Shown here one piece after another: positions 42,274 to 51,380 of a stretch of DNA of 64,000 bases. This stretch comes from JACVRW01 sp963812415 (GTDB lineage: Bacteria > Actinomycetota > Thermoleophilia > Solirubrobacterales > Thermoleophilaceae): contig CAWEVH010000022.1 of assembly GCA_963812415.1 (NCBI GenBank), positions 109,212 through 173,211 of the forward strand, written 5' to 3'. The position numbers and the translations under genes are program-made. Numbering within the stretch: position 1 is the stretch's first letter; each line of letters starts with the position of its first letter. The notes under the pieces are model-generated. The model worked only from the letters and a program-made list of their open reading frames with translations. It was not told the DNA's origin and did no database searches.

Positions 42274-42302
42274 GACCTCCCTGGGGTTTCCGTTCGGAGG
42301 TC
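42274..42302 (-). promoter_or_regulatory. hairpin sequestering the RTX ribosome binding site
   Basis: On the minus strand GACCTCC (42302-42296) can pair perfectly with GGAGGTC (42280-42274) across a 15-nt loop. The second arm contains the GGAGG ribosome binding site, 3 bases before the ATG at 42270. A 7-bp stem masking the Shine-Dalgarno suggests translational control (thermosensor-, protein- or ligand-type), untested. Confidence 0.5.
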
Positions 42303-42373
42303 ATCGGCAACCTTCAGTGCTTCTTGAGAGGTGCGGACGAATGTCCCAGTCCAGGGGGGTGTGGCTATCCGTA

Positions 42374-42402
42374 TTGGCGAATTGGTCCACCGCGTTCACA
42401 AT
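42374..42402 (+). promoter_or_regulatory. promoter of the receiver/kinase/LuxR operon
   Basis: TTGGCG (42374-42379), a 17-base spacer and CACAAT (42397-42402) form a sigma70-type promoter ending 10 bases before the ATG at 42413. The message would be almost leaderless. The local AT content is clearly above the surroundings. Confidence 0.5.
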
Positions 42403-42412
42403 TGCGGGTGCG

Positions 42413-42763
42413 ATGGCCAGGACCGTCCTCATCGTCGACGATCACCCGAGTTTCCGGGCGAGCGCGCGCATGCTGCTCGAGTCGGAGGGCTTCGACGTCG
42501 TGGGCGAGGCGCAGGACGGCCGCTCGGCGCTCACCGCGATCCAGGAGCTGCTCCCGCAGGTCGTGCTGCTCGACGTCCAGCTCCCCGACATCAACGGCTT
42601 CGACGTGGCCACGCAGCTCCGCGCCAACGGCTCGATGCCGATGGTGGTCTTCACCTCGAGCCGCGACGTGGACGATCTCGGGCCGCTCGCGGACGTGCCG
42701 TGCGTGCGCGGCTTCATCCCCAAGTCGGAGCTCTCCGGCGCGGCGCTGGAGGCGCTCCTCTGA
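42413..42763 (+). CDS. stand-alone response-regulator receiver domain (CheY-like)
   Basis: A 116-residue receiver with no output domain: acidic pair in VLIVDDHPSFRASARMLL, phosphoacceptor Asp in VVLLDVQLPDINGFDVA, Thr/Ser in VVFTSSRDV and Lys in GFIPKSELSGAAL. Start ATG 42413 was chosen over upstream in-frame codons because of the promoter at 42374-42402. The stop overlaps the following kinase reading frame. It may be a phosphate shuttle or sink for that kinase, competing with the full regulator two genes later. Confidence 0.85.
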   Translation: MARTVLIVDDHPSFRASARMLLESEGFDVVGEAQDGRSALTAIQELLPQVVLLDVQLPDINGFDVATQLRANGSMPMVVFTSSRDVDDLGPLADVPCVRGFIPKSELSGAALEALL

Positions 42764-44514
42764 CCTCGCTGCGCCGCGCCCTCTGGGGTCTGGCCGCCGC
42801 GGGCCTCTTCTTCGGCCTCATCGATCTCGCGATCATCCTCACGAGCGACCACATGGACGTGCGCGGCGTCTGGGCTGCCGTCGCGCTCGTGGCGGGCTGG
42901 GGATTCATCGGCGTCGGGCTGTTCGTGTGGTCGAGGAACCCCGGGAACCGGGTCGGGTCGCTGATGGCCGCCACCGGGTTCGCCTGGTTCTTCAGCCTGG
43001 TGGGCTTCTCGAACCTGGCTGTGTTCTTCACGCTCGGCGCGGTCTTCGGCTCGGTGTACCTCGCGGTCGCCATCCACATGCTGCTGGCCGCGCCGACCGG
43101 GCGCGTCGAGCGCCGCGGCGATCGCAACCTGGTGGCGTTCGCCTACCTGCTCACCACCGTCCTGATCGTGCCGCTGTTCTTCTTCGTGGACCCGAACGAG
43201 GACTTCGACTGCGCCGAGTGCCCGGAGAACCTGCTGCAGATCTGGGACAACCAGACGATCCTGGACGTCCTGTCGGTGGCGGTCAACCTCACCGGGGCGG
43301 CCGTCGTGATCGCGGCGCTGGTGTCGCTCGTGCGGCGCTGGCGGAGCGCCACCGGTCCGGAGCAGCAGCTGTACGGGCCGCTCTATGCGGCCGGGGCAAT
43401 CCTCATGATCGCGCTGGCGCTCACGGTGACGTACCAGACCGTGGCGTGGGACGGCTCGACCAGCGAGATCGTCCACGCGGTGCTGGTGGCGCCGTTCGCG
43501 GTCGTTCCCTACGTCTTCCTGTTCGCGTTCGTGCGCGCGCGCATGCTCCAGGGCGGCGCGGTGGGGGAGCTTGTCGCGCGGGTGGGAGCGGCGCCGATGC
43601 CGGGCGAGCTGCGCGACGCGTTGGCCGAGGCGCTCGACGACCCCTCACTCGAGCTCGTCTACTGGCTCCCGGAGGACAAGCGCTTCGTGGACGGGGACGG
43701 ACGCCGTTACGAACCTCCCGAGGAGGGGGCGCGGCGCGCGGTCTCGAAGGTGCAGCGTGACGGCGAGTGCATCGCCGCGATCGTCTACGACGCCTCGCTG
43801 CGCGATGCCCAGGACCACGTGCGGGCGGTGGGCGCCGCGGCCGCGCTCGTGCTCGCGAACGAGCGACTCGACGCCCAGCTGCGCGCCAAGGTGGGGGAGT
43901 TGCGTCAGTCGCGCGAGCGCATGCTCGAGATCGGACTCGAGGAGCGCCGCCGGCTGGAGCGCGACCTGCACGACGGCGCCCAGCAGCGGCTCGTGTCGAT
44001 GGCGCTGAACATGCGCCTGGCGCGCGCCAAGCTGCGGGACGACCCTGGGGCGGCGGAGCGGCTGCTCGACAGCGCCGGCACGGAGCTCGAGGCGGCGCTC
44101 GAGGAACTTCGGGAGCTGGCCCGCGGAATCCACCCGGCGGTGCTCAGCGACCGCGGCCTCGGCACCGCGATCGAGACGCTCGCCGTGCGCGCGCCGTTGC
44201 CGGTCGAGCTGGCCGAGCTCCCGGACGAGCGCCTTCCCGAGGCGGTGGAGCTCGCCGCGTACTTCGTCGTCTCGGAGGCGCTCACGAACGTCGCGAAGTA
44301 CGCCGGCGCCAGCCGAGCGACCGTGCACGTGGCCCGCGAGAACGGGCGCGTGGTGGTCGCGGTCGAGGACGACGGGGTGGGGGGAGCGGACCCCGAGCAC
44401 GGCACCGGCCTGCGCGGGCTGGCCGACCGGCTCGCGGTGCTCGAGGGCCGGCTCGAGGTCGACTCGCCCGCCGGCCAGGGCACCACGATCAGGGCGCGGA
44501 TCCCATGCGGATGA
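42760..44514 (+). CDS. NarL-type membrane sensor histidine kinase
   Basis: A protein of about 584 residues with six or seven N-terminal membrane helices (WGLAAAGLFFGLIDLAIILT through PFAVVPYVFLFAFVRAR), then a GAF-like region, a HisKA_3 domain with the phospho-His in ERRRLERDLHDGAQQRLVSMAL, and HATPase (ALTNVAKYAGASRATVHV, GVGGADPEHGTGLRGLADRL). The start is uncertain: CTG 42760 overlaps the receiver stop, and a GTG near 42700 within the receiver gene is an alternative. The stop overlaps the LuxR start as ATGA, so kinase and regulator are a coupled pair. Confidence 0.8.
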   Translation: MTSLRRALWGLAAAGLFFGLIDLAIILTSDHMDVRGVWAAVALVAGWGFIGVGLFVWSRNPGNRVGSLMAATGFAWFFSLVGFSNLAVFFTLGAVFGSVYLAVAIHMLLAAPTGRVERRGDRNLVAFAYLLTTVLIVPLFFFVDPNEDFDCAECPENLLQIWDNQTILDVLSVAVNLTGAAVVIAALVSLVRRWRSATGPEQQLYGPLYAAGAILMIALALTVTYQTVAWDGSTSEIVHAVLVAPFAVVPYVFLFAFVRARMLQGGAVGELVARVGAAPMPGELRDALAEALDDPSLELVYWLPEDKRFVDGDGRRYEPPEEGARRAVSKVQRDGECIAAIVYDASLRDAQDHVRAVGAAAALVLANERLDAQLRAKVGELRQSRERMLEIGLEERRRLERDLHDGAQQRLVSMALNMRLARAKLRDDPGAAERLLDSAGTELEAALEELRELARGIHPAVLSDRGLGTAIETLAVRAPLPVELAELPDERLPEAVELAAYFVVSEALTNVAKYAGASRATVHVARENGRVVVAVEDDGVGGADPEHGTGLRGLADRLAVLEGRLEVDSPAGQGTTIRARIPCG

Positions 44515-45170
44515 ACGACGGCGCCATGCGCGTCGTCGTCGCCGACGACTCGGTGCTGCTCCGCGAGGGGGTGGTGAGGCTGCTCACGGAGTCCGGCTTC
44601 GAGGTGGTGGCCCAGGCCGGCGACGCCGACGACCTGCTGCGCAAGGTGAACGCGCACAAGCCCGATGTCGCGGTCGTGGACATCCGCATGCCGCCCACCA
44701 ACACCGACGACGGACTGCGCGCCGCGCTCCGGATCCGCGCCGACCACCCGGACACGGGGGTGCTGGTGCTCTCCCAGTACGTCGAGGAGGGTTACGCGCT
44801 CGAGCTGGTGGGCGAGGCCGCCGGCGGGGTGGGCTACCTGCTGAAGGACCGCGTGGCGGACGTCGAGCGCTTCGTCGAGTCGGTCAAGCGCGTGGCGGAG
44901 GGCGGCTCCGCGCTCGACCCCGAGGTGGTGGCGCAGCTGGTGGGCCGGGCCCGGCGCGACGATCCGCTGGCCGGGCTCACCCCGCGCGAGCGCGAGGTGC
45001 TCGAGCTGATGGCGGAGGGCCGCTCGAACGCCGCGATCGCCGACCACATGATCGTGACCGAGCGCGCCGTCGAGAAGCACGTGACGAGCATCTTCGGCAA
45101 GCTCGACCTCCCGCCGGCGCCGGAGGACCACCGGCGCGTGCTGGCGGTGCTGACGTTCCTCAGGGCCTGA
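44511..45170 (+). CDS. LuxR/NarL family response regulator
   Basis: A 219-residue two-component regulator. The receiver has VVVADDSVLLREG, phospho-Asp in VAVVDIRMPPTNTDDG and Lys in GYLLKDRVADV; the C-terminal LuxR HTH is LTPREREVLELMAEGRSNAA followed by VTERAVEKHVTSIFGKL. ATG 44511 forms an ATGA overlap with the kinase stop; ATG 44505 two codons earlier is also possible. Cognate output of the upstream kinase. The target genes are unknown. Confidence 0.88.
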   Translation: MNDGAMRVVVADDSVLLREGVVRLLTESGFEVVAQAGDADDLLRKVNAHKPDVAVVDIRMPPTNTDDGLRAALRIRADHPDTGVLVLSQYVEEGYALELVGEAAGGVGYLLKDRVADVERFVESVKRVAEGGSALDPEVVAQLVGRARRDDPLAGLTPREREVLELMAEGRSNAAIADHMIVTERAVEKHVTSIFGKLDLPPAPEDHRRVLAVLTFLRA

Positions 45171-45205
45171 TGCCAAGCAGCGCCCCCATGTGGCAGGGCG
45201 CAGCC

Positions 45206-45244
45206 GTCCTGACTTTGGTCGCTCCTGGCGTACAAAGTCAGGAC
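45206..45244. repeat. 39-nt hairpin element, copy 2
   Basis: Arms GTCCTGACTTTG and CAAAGTCAGGAC are a perfect 12-bp inverted repeat around a 15-nt loop that shares GCTCCTGGC with copy 1 (6973-7011). It lies in the 182-bp gap between the convergent LuxR and methyltransferase genes; nothing else is recognisable in that gap. Same length and same convergent context as copy 1. Confidence 0.8.
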
Positions 45245-45352
45245 GCTAGGCCGGGAGGCCCGGTCGTCCTGGGTTGACCTTCCCTACGCAGGTGAACTCA
45301 GCACGACCTTGGCGCCGGGCCCGCGGCTGACCCGTCGCGAGGGGGAGCAGCG

Positions 45353-46132
45353 CTAGCCGGGTCGCACGACCGCGACGAGGTACTCGCCCCGGAACAGCAG
45401 CGTGCCGTCGGTGGCGAGGTTCTCGTCCTCGAGGTAGGTCCGGTAGCGCTCGTCGAGCTCGGATGCGCGCTCGGCGAGCGCCTCGCGGGCGCTCACGAGC
45501 GGCCCGAAGCTCTCGAGCATGAAGCTCGCGTAGGACTCGACCGAGCTGTCTCGCCACTCCACCTCGCGCCGCTCGAAGGAGGCGTCGCCCAGCAGCTCGC
45601 GCACGTGCTCCTCGGTGCCCCACAGCGTGGGCGCCTCGGCGCCGGGCGGGGGCGGCGGGCCGAGCTCGCCGACGGCGCCGAACATGCGGCCGATCGCGCC
45701 GTTCGGCGTCCAGCAGGCGATCGCGACCGCGCCGCCGGGACGGCACACGCGGATCATCTCCTCGGCCGTGCGGCGGTGGTCGGGGGCGAACATGTGGCCG
45801 AAGGTCGAGATCACGCGGTCGAAGCTCGCGTCCTCGAACGGCAGCTCCTGCGCGTCGGCCTCGATCCACTCCACCTCCACCATCGCGTCGGCGGCGCGCT
45901 CGCGCGCGAGTGAGAGCAGGGCGGAGGAGAAGTCGAGCCCGGTGACCCGCGCCCCGGCGCGCGCCGCTGGGATCGTGGCGTTGCCCGTCCCGCAGGCCAC
46001 GTCGAGCACCTCCATCCCGGGTTCCAGCTCGGAGCGCTCGACGATCACCTCGCCCACGGCGGCGATCTTCTCCGCGACGGCCAGGTAGTTGCCGCTGCCC
46101 CACATCGTCTTCGGGTCCACGGCGCGCAGCAT
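45353..46132 (-). CDS. class I SAM-dependent methyltransferase
   Basis: A 259-residue methyltransferase of the UbiE/Methyltransf_11 type: VLDVACGTGNATIPAARAG, VTGLDFSSALLSLAR, FDRVISTFGHMFAPDHRRTA and RVCRPGGAVAIACWTPNGA. ATG 46132 was chosen; an in-frame ATG at 46171 would bring the start to 12 bp from the divergent ABC gene. The specific C-terminal part ends with YRTYLEDENLATDG. Substrate unknown; no pathway context. Confidence 0.8.
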   Translation of the reverse strand: MLRAVDPKTMWGSGNYLAVAEKIAAVGEVIVERSELEPGMEVLDVACGTGNATIPAARAGARVTGLDFSSALLSLARERAADAMVEVEWIEADAQELPFEDASFDRVISTFGHMFAPDHRRTAEEMIRVCRPGGAVAIACWTPNGAIGRMFGAVGELGPPPPPGAEAPTLWGTEEHVRELLGDASFERREVEWRDSSVESYASFMLESFGPLVSAREALAERASELDERYRTYLEDENLATDGTLLFRGEYLVAVVRPG

Positions 46133-46182
46133 GCCGGTTACCCGTACCGCGTACAAGGGCGGCTCATGCAACCCTGACCGCC

Positions 46183-46905
46183 ATGGATTCGATCGTCACC
46201 GCCACCGACGTCCGCCGCCGCTTCGGGGAGGGCGACGCCGCCGTGAACGCCCTCGCGGGCGTGACCGTGGGCTTCGAGCGCGGGCGCTTCAGCGCGATCA
46301 TGGGGCCCTCGGGCTCGGGCAAGTCGACCCTGATGCACATCCTGGCCGGGCTCGACCTCCCCACGTCGGGCACGGTCACGCTCGACGGGACAGAGCTCGG
46401 TGGGCTCGACGACGCCGCGCTCACCAAGCTGCGGCGCGACAAGCTCGGCTTCGTCTTCCAGTTCTTCAACCTGATCCCGGTGCTCACGGCCGAGGAGAAC
46501 ATGACGCTGCCGCTCTCGATCGCCGGCCGCAAGCCCGACGCCGAATGGATGGGCCGGCTGATCGACAAGGTCGGCCTCGGCGACCGGCTCACCCACCGGC
46601 CCGCGGAGCTGTCCGGCGGCCAGCAGCAGCGCGTGGCCGTGGCCCGCGCGCTCGCGTCCCGGCCGGCGGTGGTGTTCGCGGACGAGCCCACCGGCAACCT
46701 GGACTCGAAGGCGAGCGAGGAGGTGCTGGAGCTGCTGCGCAGCTCGGTCGACGAGCTCGGCCAGACCGTGGTGATGGTCACGCACGACCCCGAGGCCGCC
46801 TCGTACGCCGACCGGCTGATCGTGCTGCGTGACGGGCTCGTGGTGCACGACGCGGCGGCCGGCAGCGCCGCCGAGGTGATCGAGCTGATGAAGGACGTCG
46901 CGTAG
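46183..46905 (+). CDS. ABC exporter ATP-binding protein (LolD/MacB type)
   Basis: A 240-residue ATPase with Walker A GPSGSGKST (about 42-50), Q-loop VFQFFNLIPVLTAEENM, signature LSGGQQQR and Walker B VVFADEPTGNLDSK. The FQFFNL and PTGNLDS forms are typical of the MacB/LolD branch that drives mechanotransmission rather than transport through a pore. It is followed 4 bp later by an FtsX-like permease. In actinobacteria such pairs export peptides, lipoproteins or antibiotics. Confidence 0.88.
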   Translation: MDSIVTATDVRRRFGEGDAAVNALAGVTVGFERGRFSAIMGPSGSGKSTLMHILAGLDLPTSGTVTLDGTELGGLDDAALTKLRRDKLGFVFQFFNLIPVLTAEENMTLPLSIAGRKPDAEWMGRLIDKVGLGDRLTHRPAELSGGQQQRVAVARALASRPAVVFADEPTGNLDSKASEEVLELLRSSVDELGQTVVMVTHDPEAASYADRLIVLRDGLVVHDAAAGSAAEVIELMKDVA

Positions 46906-46909
46906 GTCC

Positions 46910-49463
46910 ATGACCAAGGTCGCCCTGCGAGGCATCGCGGCGCGCAAGCTGCGCGCCTTCACCACCTGGCTGGCCGTCTTCCTCGGCGTCGCGCTCGTGG
47001 CCGGCACCTACGTCCTCACGGACACGATCAACGAGTCGTTCAGCGAGATCTTCAGCGAGTCGCTCAAGGGCACCGACGTCGCGATCACCGCGCAGACCGA
47101 CATCTCCTCGGACGAGGCCGGCCCGCCGCCGTTCGACGGGTCGCTACTCGCCCGGGTGCGCGACGTGGACGGCGTGGCCGCCGCCGCCGGCTCGGTCTTC
47201 TCGATCGGGCGCTTCGTCGACGAGGAGGGCGATGGGATCGGCAACAGCTTCGCCCCCAACTTCATCTCCTCGCTCCTGCCCCGGCGCTTCGAGACGCTCG
47301 ACTACGTGAGCGGACGTAAGCCGCGGAGCGCCGACGAGGCCTCGATCGACACCGCGACGGCGGACACCGGCAGCCTCGAGATCGGCGACACCCTGCGGCT
47401 CGCGGGCAGCCGAGGAGGCCAAGAGCTACGAGCTCGTCGGCCTCACGGAGCTCGGGGACTCGAACTTCGGCGGCGCCGGCATCGCGCAGGTGATCCTGCC
47501 GGAGGCGCAGCGGATCACCGATCGCGTGGGCAAGTTCGACCAGATCTCGATCGCCGCCGAGGACGGGGTGAGCGCGGAGGAGCTGCGCGACCGCGTGGCG
47601 GAGATCACCCCACCGGGTCTGGTGGTCGAAACAGGCGACGAGGCTGCCGAGCGCCAGTCCGACGACATCGCCTCCGACCTCGGCTTCCTGCGCATCGCCC
47701 TGCTCGTGTTCGCGGGCGTGTCGCTGTTCGTGGGCGCCTTCCAGATCTTCAACACCTTCTCGATCACGGTCGCGCAGCGCACGCGCGAGTTCGGCATGCT
47801 GCGCACGCTGGGCGCCTCCCGCGGACAGATCCTGCGCTCGGTCGGGTTCGAGGCGCTCGTCTTCGGCCTGCTCGGCGCCGTCACCGGCATGGCGGGCGGC
47901 GTGGCCTTCGCCTTCCTGATCAACGAGCTCTTCAAGGCGGTCGGCATCGACCTGCCCAACACCGGCACGGTCGTGGCTCCGCGAACGATCGTCGTCTCGC
48001 TGCTCGTCGGCGTGGTCGTGACGCTGCTGGCGGCTCTCGCGCCCGCACTGCGCGCCACGCGCATCACGCCGATGGCGGCGCTGCTCGAGTCGGAGCTGGC
48101 CGAGCAGCGCAAGATCGGACGGGTGCCCACGATCGTCGCGATCGTGCTCGGGGCGCTCGGCCTGGCGATGCTGCTGGTGGGACTGTTCGGCGGGATCGAG
48201 GACTCGGGCTCGGCGGCGGGGCTCCTGGGCGGCGGCGCCGTGCTGATCCTGTTCGGCGTGTCGCTCTTCTCGCCGCGGCTCGTGCGCCCGCTCGCCTCGG
48301 TCACGGGCCGGCCGATGGAGCGCCTGCGCGGCATCACCGGCCGTCTCGCGCGCGAGAACGCCATGCGCAAGCCCGGCCGCACCGCCACCACGGCGGCGGC
48401 GCTGATGATCGGGCTCGCGCTGGTGGTGTTCGTGACCGTGTTCGCGGCCGGCATCAACTCGTCGATTGCGAAGACGATCGACGACAGCTTTCGCGGCCAG
48501 GTGATCCTCCAGCACTCGGACGGCTTCTCGCCGATCCCGCCCGGTGCGGTCGACGCCGCTCGCGACGTCGACGGCGTGGCCACCGTGTCCACGATCACCT
48601 ACGCGGCCGGACGCGTCGACGGCAAGGACGTGACCCTCGCGGGCGTCGATCCGGCGACCGTGAACCAGGTCCTGGCCCTGACGTTCGCCGCCGGCGCGTC
48701 GCCCAGCACGCTGTCCGGGCTCGGGCCCGACGGCGCGATCGTCGACGAGGCGTGGGCGAAGGGCAACGGCGTGGACGTGGGCGACACACTGCGAGTGCGC
48801 ACCCCGACCGACCGCACCGCGGTCTACACCGTCCGCGGCGAGGTCGAGGGCACGCTCGACCTGCTCGGCAACATGGTGGTCGACGAGAGCCGCTTCGAGC
48901 CGCTGTTCGGCTCGAGTCAGCCGAGCACCGCGCTCGTCAGGCTCGACCCGGGCGCCGATCCCTCGGAGGTGCAGGACCGCATCGCCGCAGCCGTGGAGCG
49001 GCGCTTCCCGACCGTCGAGGTGCAGAACCAGAGCGAGCTCAAGGAGAAGCAGGAGGAGCAGATCAACTCGCTGGTGGGGCTGATCTACGCGCTGCTGTCG
49101 CTGGCCGTGATCGTGTCGCTGTTCGGGATCGTGAACACGCTGGCGCTGTCGATCCACGAGCGCACGCGCGAGCTGGGGATGCTGCGCGCCGTCGGCATGT
49201 CGCGCCGCCAGGTGCGCACGATGGTGCGCTACGAGGCGGTGATCACCGCGCTGATCGGCGCGATCCTCGGCACCGTGCTGGGCGTGGTGTTCGCCGCGCT
49301 CGTCTCGCGTCCGCTGGCGGACGAGGGCTTCACGCTCTCCTACCCCGTGGGCACGCTGATCGTGCTGCTGGTGCTCGCGGCGATCGCGGGCGTGCTCGCC
49401 GCGGTCGGCCCCGCCCGCCGCGCGTCGAGGCTCGACGTGCTGCGAGCATTGGCGTATGAGTGA
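46910..49463 (+). CDS. FtsX-like/MacB-type ABC permease (frame interrupted)
   Basis: A permease of about 850 residues with two FtsX modules and large external domains. The first frame has KLRAFTTWLAVFLGVALVAG and VDGVAAAAGSVFSIG and breaks at about 47405-47420 after DTLRLAG; the next frame resumes with AEEAKSYELVGLTELGDSNF and then FQIFNTFSITVAQRTREFGM, ALMIGLALVVFVTVFAAG and LSIHERTRELGMLRAVGMSR to the end. A single indel explains the break. It partners the upstream ATPase. The stop overlaps the meaB start by 8 bp. Confidence 0.8.
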
Positions 49464-50427
49464 ACCCGCCACGCCGGCCCCCGGACGCACGGCCGCGGAC
49501 CTCGCCGAGCGCCTGCTCGCGGGCGACAAGCGGGCGCTCGCGCGCGCGATCTCGCTGGTCGAGAACGACGACCCCGAGGGCTGGGAGCTCGTGCGCGAGG
49601 TCTACCCGCACACGGGACGGGCGGCCGTCGTCGGCTTCACGGGTCCGCCGGGGGTGGGCAAGTCCACCCTGATCGGGCGGCTCGTGGAGCACACGCGCGC
49701 CCGCGGACGCCAGGTGGCGGTGCTGTCGATCGACCCCAGCTCGCCCTTCACCCAGGGTGCGCTGCTCGGCGACCGGATCCGCCTGACCGACCACTTCCTC
49801 GACCCGGGCGTCTACATCCGCTCGATGGCCAGCCGCGGCTCGCTCGGCGGGCTCTCGGAGGCGACGCTGCAGGCCGCGCTCCTGATGGACGCCAGCGGCA
49901 GGGACGACGTGTTCCTCGAGACGGTGGGGGTGGGCCAGGCCGAGGTCGACATCATCGACCACGCGGACACCGTCGTGCTCGTGCTGATGCCGGGCTCGGG
50001 CGATTCGATCCAGGCCCTGAAGGCGGGCGTGATGGAGATCCCCGACGTGATCGTGGTGAACAAGTCGGACCACCCGCTCACCGACACGATGGTGCGCGAG
50101 ATCCGCGGCGTGCTGTCGCTCGGCCCCCAGGAGGGCTGGCGGGTGCCGATCGTGAAGGCCGAGGCGAGTCGCGGCGAGGGGGTGGAGGAGCTGGCGGCCA
50201 AGATCGGCGAGCACCGCGAGTACATCGAGGGCGCGGGCACGCTGGCGGAGCGCCGGCGCCGCAACCTCCTGAACGAGGTGGTGGCGCTCGCCGCCGGGCG
50301 GCTGCGGCGCACGCTCGAGGCGCAGGTGCGCGACGACGCCTCGGTTCAGGAGCTGCTCGACGAGGTGGTGGCCCGCCGGCTCGACCCGGCGAGTGCCGCC
50401 GCCAGGCTGCTCGAGCGCGACGGTTAG
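49456..50427 (+). CDS. meaB: MeaB/ArgK family G-protein chaperone
   Basis: A 323-residue P-loop GTPase with Walker A GPPGVGKST at about 63-71, LSIDPSSPFTQGALLGDRIR, FLETVGVGQAEVDIIDHADT and base-recognition VVNKSDHP. MeaB proteins guard and reload adenosylcobalamin in methylmalonyl-CoA mutase. No mutase subunit is in the window, so the target enzyme is encoded elsewhere. The gene overlaps the ABC permease 3' end and precedes the CHAD gene by 10 bp. Confidence 0.9.
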   Translation: MSEPATPAPGRTAADLAERLLAGDKRALARAISLVENDDPEGWELVREVYPHTGRAAVVGFTGPPGVGKSTLIGRLVEHTRARGRQVAVLSIDPSSPFTQGALLGDRIRLTDHFLDPGVYIRSMASRGSLGGLSEATLQAALLMDASGRDDVFLETVGVGQAEVDIIDHADTVVLVLMPGSGDSIQALKAGVMEIPDVIVVNKSDHPLTDTMVREIRGVLSLGPQEGWRVPIVKAEASRGEGVEELAAKIGEHREYIEGAGTLAERRRRNLLNEVVALAAGRLRRTLEAQVRDDASVQELLDEVVARRLDPASAAARLLERDG

Positions 50428-50437
50428 GCTCGCGGCC

Positions 50438-51328
50438 ATGGCCAAACGGTCCTACCGGCTGAAGGAGGGTGAGCCTCTCGGCAGAGGGCGTGCGCCGGAT
50501 CGCGGTGGGGCGGATCGACCACGCGCTGGCCGAGCTGCGCGGCGAGACGGACAGCACGCCCGCGGAGGCGGTCCACGAGGCGCGCAAGGACCTGAAGAAG
50601 CTGCGCTCGCTGCTGCGGCTGGTGCGCGGCGGGCTCGACGCTCAGACCTACCGCAGCGAGAACGACTGCTTCCGCGAGCTGGGGCTCGAGCTGGCGGGTG
50701 CCCGCGACGCCGACGTGATGCTTGCGACGCTTGACGAGCTCGGCCTCGAGCGGGCGGCGGCCGGGCCGCTGCGGCAGGCGCTCGAGGCCCACCGGCTGCG
50801 CATGGGAGCCGGCGGCCCGGCCACGCGGCCGGTGGCCGAGGGCCTCGAGGCGGCGCGGCTGCGCGCGCTCGGCTGGTCGCTGTCGGGCGACGGGTTCGGG
50901 GTGCTCTCGCCGGGCCTGCGGAAGGCCTACCTCGCGGCCGGCGCCAGCTTCGCGGACTCGGCGCGGAGCCCGGGGTGGAGGAGCTCCACGAGTGGCGCAA
51001 GCGCGTGAAGGACCTCTGGTATCACCACACGCTGCTGCGCCCGCTCTGGCCGCCGGTGATGCTGGCCGTCGGCGACGAGGCGCACGAGCTCTCCGAGCAG
51101 CTCGGGGTCGACCACGACCTGGCGGTGCTGCTCGACTGGGCGCGCCGGCACTCGCACGCCTCGCCGGAGCTCGCGGCGGCGGTGGACGGGCGCCGCGCCG
51201 TCCTCCAGGCGGACGCCCTGGCGCTCGGCCGACGGCTCTACGCGGACAAGCCGAGCGCGTTCACGGCCCGCATCGAGGCCTGGTGGGAGGCCGCGCCGGG
51301 CAGGATCGCGCCGGATTCAGTGGTCTAG
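50438..51328 (+). CDS. CHAD-domain protein (frame interrupted twice)
   Basis: A CHAD (conserved histidine alpha-helical) protein, a family that binds polyphosphate. Three frames must be joined: MAKRSYRLKEGEPL from ATG 50438, then AEGVRRIAVGRIDHALAELR and VHEARKDLKKLRSLLRLVRG after a break near 50480, then VEELHEWRKRVKDLWYHHTL and LGVDHDLAVLLDWARRH after a break near 50965-50990. Each piece is family-typical and the His/Lys/Arg-rich helices are visible. Read through, the protein is about 296 residues. The TAG stop lies inside the DasR-type operator at 51319. Confidence 0.75.
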
Positions 51329-51334
51329 ACCAGT
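51319..51334. promoter_or_regulatory. DasR-type operator (dre site) upstream of GlcNAc cluster
   Basis: AGTGGTCTAGACCAGT contains the perfect palindrome TGGTCTAGACCA (51321-51332), the core of the DasR-responsive element known from Streptomyces (ACTGGTCTAGACCACT type). It lies 47 bp upstream of the sugar-binding lipoprotein gene and overlaps the stop of the CHAD gene. A GntR/HutC gene in the same cluster is the natural binder. Confidence 0.8.
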
Positions 51335-51380
51335 TTGATACCGTCCGTCCTTCGCGAGGGAGCAAGAGGAGGCGACGAGG

